Source: an uncultured Flavobacteriales bacterium (GTDB lineage: Bacteria; Bacteroidota; Bacteroidia; Flavobacteriales_D; SKUL01). From it: a DNA stretch of 8,108 nt. Under the pieces are notes generated by a model. The model was not told the origin of the DNA. It did no database searches and saw only the letters and a program-made list of their open reading frames with translations. The DNA lies in the NCBI GenBank assembly GCA_937911795.1, contig CALDPJ010000368.1:1-8108 (forward strand), in the 5' to 3' direction. Positions 6,564 to 8,108 of this stretch are shown here, piece after piece (within the stretch, counting starts at the first letter, position 1; each line of letters begins with the position of its first letter). The position numbers were made by a program, and so were the translations under genes.

Positions 6564-6663
6564 CATTTTTACGTCCATCTGTTTTAGATATTGAATAACA
6601 TTTCAGTTCCCAAAAGGGTAGAGAAAGATTGTAAATTTAACCAGTACATAAAACAACTTAAGG

Positions 6664-8067
6664 ATGGATGTTCGGGTTAAGTTTTTAGGTGGTGCAGGAA
6701 CAGTAACAGGTTCAAAATATCTGTTGTATCTGGACGACCGGTTGATTTTGGTGGATTGTGGTTTGTTTCAAGGCCTGAAGTCATTACGGTTGTTGAATTG
6801 GGACGAATTCCCGGTTGAGCCTTCAGAAATTTCGGCAGTTGTTTTGACCCACGCACACCTCGATCACTCCGGATATTTGCCACGCCTGTTCAGACAAGGT
6901 TTCAAAGGAACCGTGTATTGTACTCCCGGAACCGCCGATTTATTGTCGCTGTTGTTGCGCGATTCTGCTAAATTACAGGAAGAGGAAGCCGAATATGCCC
7001 GGTCTAAAGGTTATTCCAGCCACAGCAATCCTCAGCCACTGTACAACTCGGAAGATGTAGAAAAGGTATTTCCCAACGTCCGGCCCATCCGTTACCGGGA
7101 AGAGTTGGCCATCGATGAACGGGTTACCTTAAAGTTTTACAATGCCGGGCACATTCTCGGTGCGGCCATTGCTGAACTGACCATTCATGCGCCTGAGCAA
7201 AAAAAGCAACTTGTTTTTTCGGGTGATTTGGGAAGAAATAACGATGCGATTTTGTATCCGCCGGAGAAAATTAAGGAAGCGGATATTTTGTTTGTTGAAT
7301 CCACATACGGTGACCGGGAATCCATCGATAACGATGTGTACTCGGAAATTGCAGATGCCGTGAACCGTGGACTGGACAGGGGAGGTTGTCTGATGATTCC
7401 GGCGTTTGCAGTCGGTCGGTCGCAAACCATCTTGTATTACCTCAACGAGCTGATGCGGACCGGAGAAATACCGATCGTTCCGGTATATATGGACAGTCCG
7501 ATGGCCATTTCGGCAACTCAGATTTATATGGACAATAGCCAGGATCATAAAATACCGACAGAGAATATTTTGGGTGACGGCGGATTTTTAACGTTGCACA
7601 ACAAACTGAGTATCGTGCGCTCCCATGCAGACTCCAAAGCGTTGAATACATTGAATGGCCCAGCCATTATTTTATCGGCAAGCGGGATGATGACCGGTGG
7701 TAGAATTCTCCACCATCTTTATCATCGCCTGCCCCGAACCGAAGACAGTTTGTTGATTGTTGGGTTTCAGCCGGTAGGAACACGGGGTCGAAGTATTTTG
7801 GACGGAGAAGATCAGGTTCGGATTTTTGGCGAAAATGTTTCCGTGAAATGCAGGGTGGAGCAAATTGAAGGACTTTCTGCCCATGCCGATCGTACAGAGC
7901 TGTTGCAATGGTTAGAGGGTTTTGAATCATCTCCTAAGCAAACGTTTGTGGTACATGGAGAACCCGAAGCTTCTGAAGCATTGCGATTAACCATTGAGCA
8001 CAACATGCATTGGAATGCGGTATGTCCGGCTTATCTTGAAACGGTGGTGTTGTTTGAGGGGATTTAA
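6664..8067 (+). CDS. Metallo-beta-lactamase-fold beta-CASP RNase-like protein
   Basis: This complete 467-residue protein is of the CPSF73-like/TTHA0252-like type, a zinc-dependent RNA hydrolase acting in the cytoplasm. All metal-ligand motifs are visible: D31 in LVDCG, HAHLDH (63-68), H163 in AGHILGAA, D188 in SGDLG, and H407 in LSAHADR. The beta-CASP insert shows motif A glutamate E212 in ESTYGDR, PAFAVGRSQ (246-254), SASGMMTGGRILHH (338-351) with the motif B histidine, and VHGE (430-433) near the end. The active site therefore looks intact. Bacterial relatives are usually annotated as MBL-fold RNA-specific exonucleases or RNA-processing enzymes; the target RNA is unknown. The ATG at 6664 gives MDVRVKFLGGAGTVTGS, the normal family start, and is preceded closely by AAGG, too near to be a classical ribosome site. 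The gene stands alone, divergent from hpf-ridA, with no recognised gene after it in the remaining 41 nt. Confidence 0.94.
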   Translation: MDVRVKFLGGAGTVTGSKYLLYLDDRLILVDCGLFQGLKSLRLLNWDEFPVEPSEISAVVLTHAHLDHSGYLPRLFRQGFKGTVYCTPGTADLLSLLLRDSAKLQEEEAEYARSKGYSSHSNPQPLYNSEDVEKVFPNVRPIRYREELAIDERVTLKFYNAGHILGAAIAELTIHAPEQKKQLVFSGDLGRNNDAILYPPEKIKEADILFVESTYGDRESIDNDVYSEIADAVNRGLDRGGCLMIPAFAVGRSQTILYYLNELMRTGEIPIVPVYMDSPMAISATQIYMDNSQDHKIPTENILGDGGFLTLHNKLSIVRSHADSKALNTLNGPAIILSASGMMTGGRILHHLYHRLPRTEDSLLIVGFQPVGTRGRSILDGEDQVRIFGENVSVKCRVEQIEGLSAHADRTELLQWLEGFESSPKQTFVVHGEPEASEALRLTIEHNMHWNAVCPAYLETVVLFEGI

Positions 8068-8108
8068 CACTCGTACGAATATTTTTTTTTATCAATCTTC
8101 AGGATTAT

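Noticed and set aside
6609..6639. CCC-AAAA-GGG and TAAATTTA as operator and promoter for the MBL gene.
   Set aside because: The stem is only three bases and the box misses the final G of TAnnTTTG with no -33 partner; both are likely chance in AT-rich DNA.
8071..8090. TCGTACGA palindrome followed by nine T bases as a terminator after the MBL gene.
   Set aside because: The palindrome has no loop and too short a stem for a stable hairpin. The T-run alone is not enough.

Overview
The window looks like chromosomal DNA from a member of the Bacteroidota. Four things point that way: a TonB-dependent receptor with an N-terminal carboxypeptidase-regulatory-like domain, a fused E1 alpha/beta 2-oxoacid dehydrogenase of the type common in that phylum, almost no Shine-Dalgarno sequences, and -7 boxes of the form TAnnTTTG (for example TATCTTTG) upstream of several genes. 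This placement is inferred from family knowledge, not from a database search. No mobile element, CRISPR array, rRNA or tRNA was recognised.

Layout. Positions 1-1044 (minus) hold the first 348 residues of a TonB-dependent receptor that continues past the left edge. Positions 1132-3770 (minus) are a tight two-gene unit: the fused 2-oxoacid dehydrogenase E1, then a small S4-domain RNA-binding protein whose start overlaps the E1 stop in TGATG. A divergent intergenic region with abutting -7-like boxes separates E1 from a rightward pair: an ATP-dependent 6-phosphofructokinase gene (pfkA, 3941-4946), interrupted by a frameshift, then a BadF/BadG-type sugar kinase (4946-5800), also joined by TGATG. 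Converging on this pair from the right is a minus-strand pair, hpf-like (6185-6505) then ridA (5797-6180). The ridA stop codon shares bases with the kinase stop. Divergent from hpf is a plus-strand beta-CASP metallo-beta-lactamase-fold RNase-like protein (6664-8067). The last 41 bases contain only a T-rich tract.

How the genes fit together. The set is mostly central metabolism and stress housekeeping. An amino-sugar kinase beside phosphofructokinase fits feeding of salvaged sugars into glycolysis, and the E1 enzyme acts further down at oxidative decarboxylation of 2-oxoacids. The hpf-ridA pair joins ribosome hibernation with removal of reactive enamine/imine metabolites, both stress or slow-growth functions. 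No new biological system was found. The oddest observation is in pfkA. The reading frame breaks exactly at an imperfect 25-nt-offset repeat (4646-4668 and 4671-4693) whose two copies encode nearly the same peptide in two different frames. Removing one 25-nt unit restores a full-length 326-residue phosphofructokinase. This could be a real inactivating duplication or an artefact that joins two related alleles.
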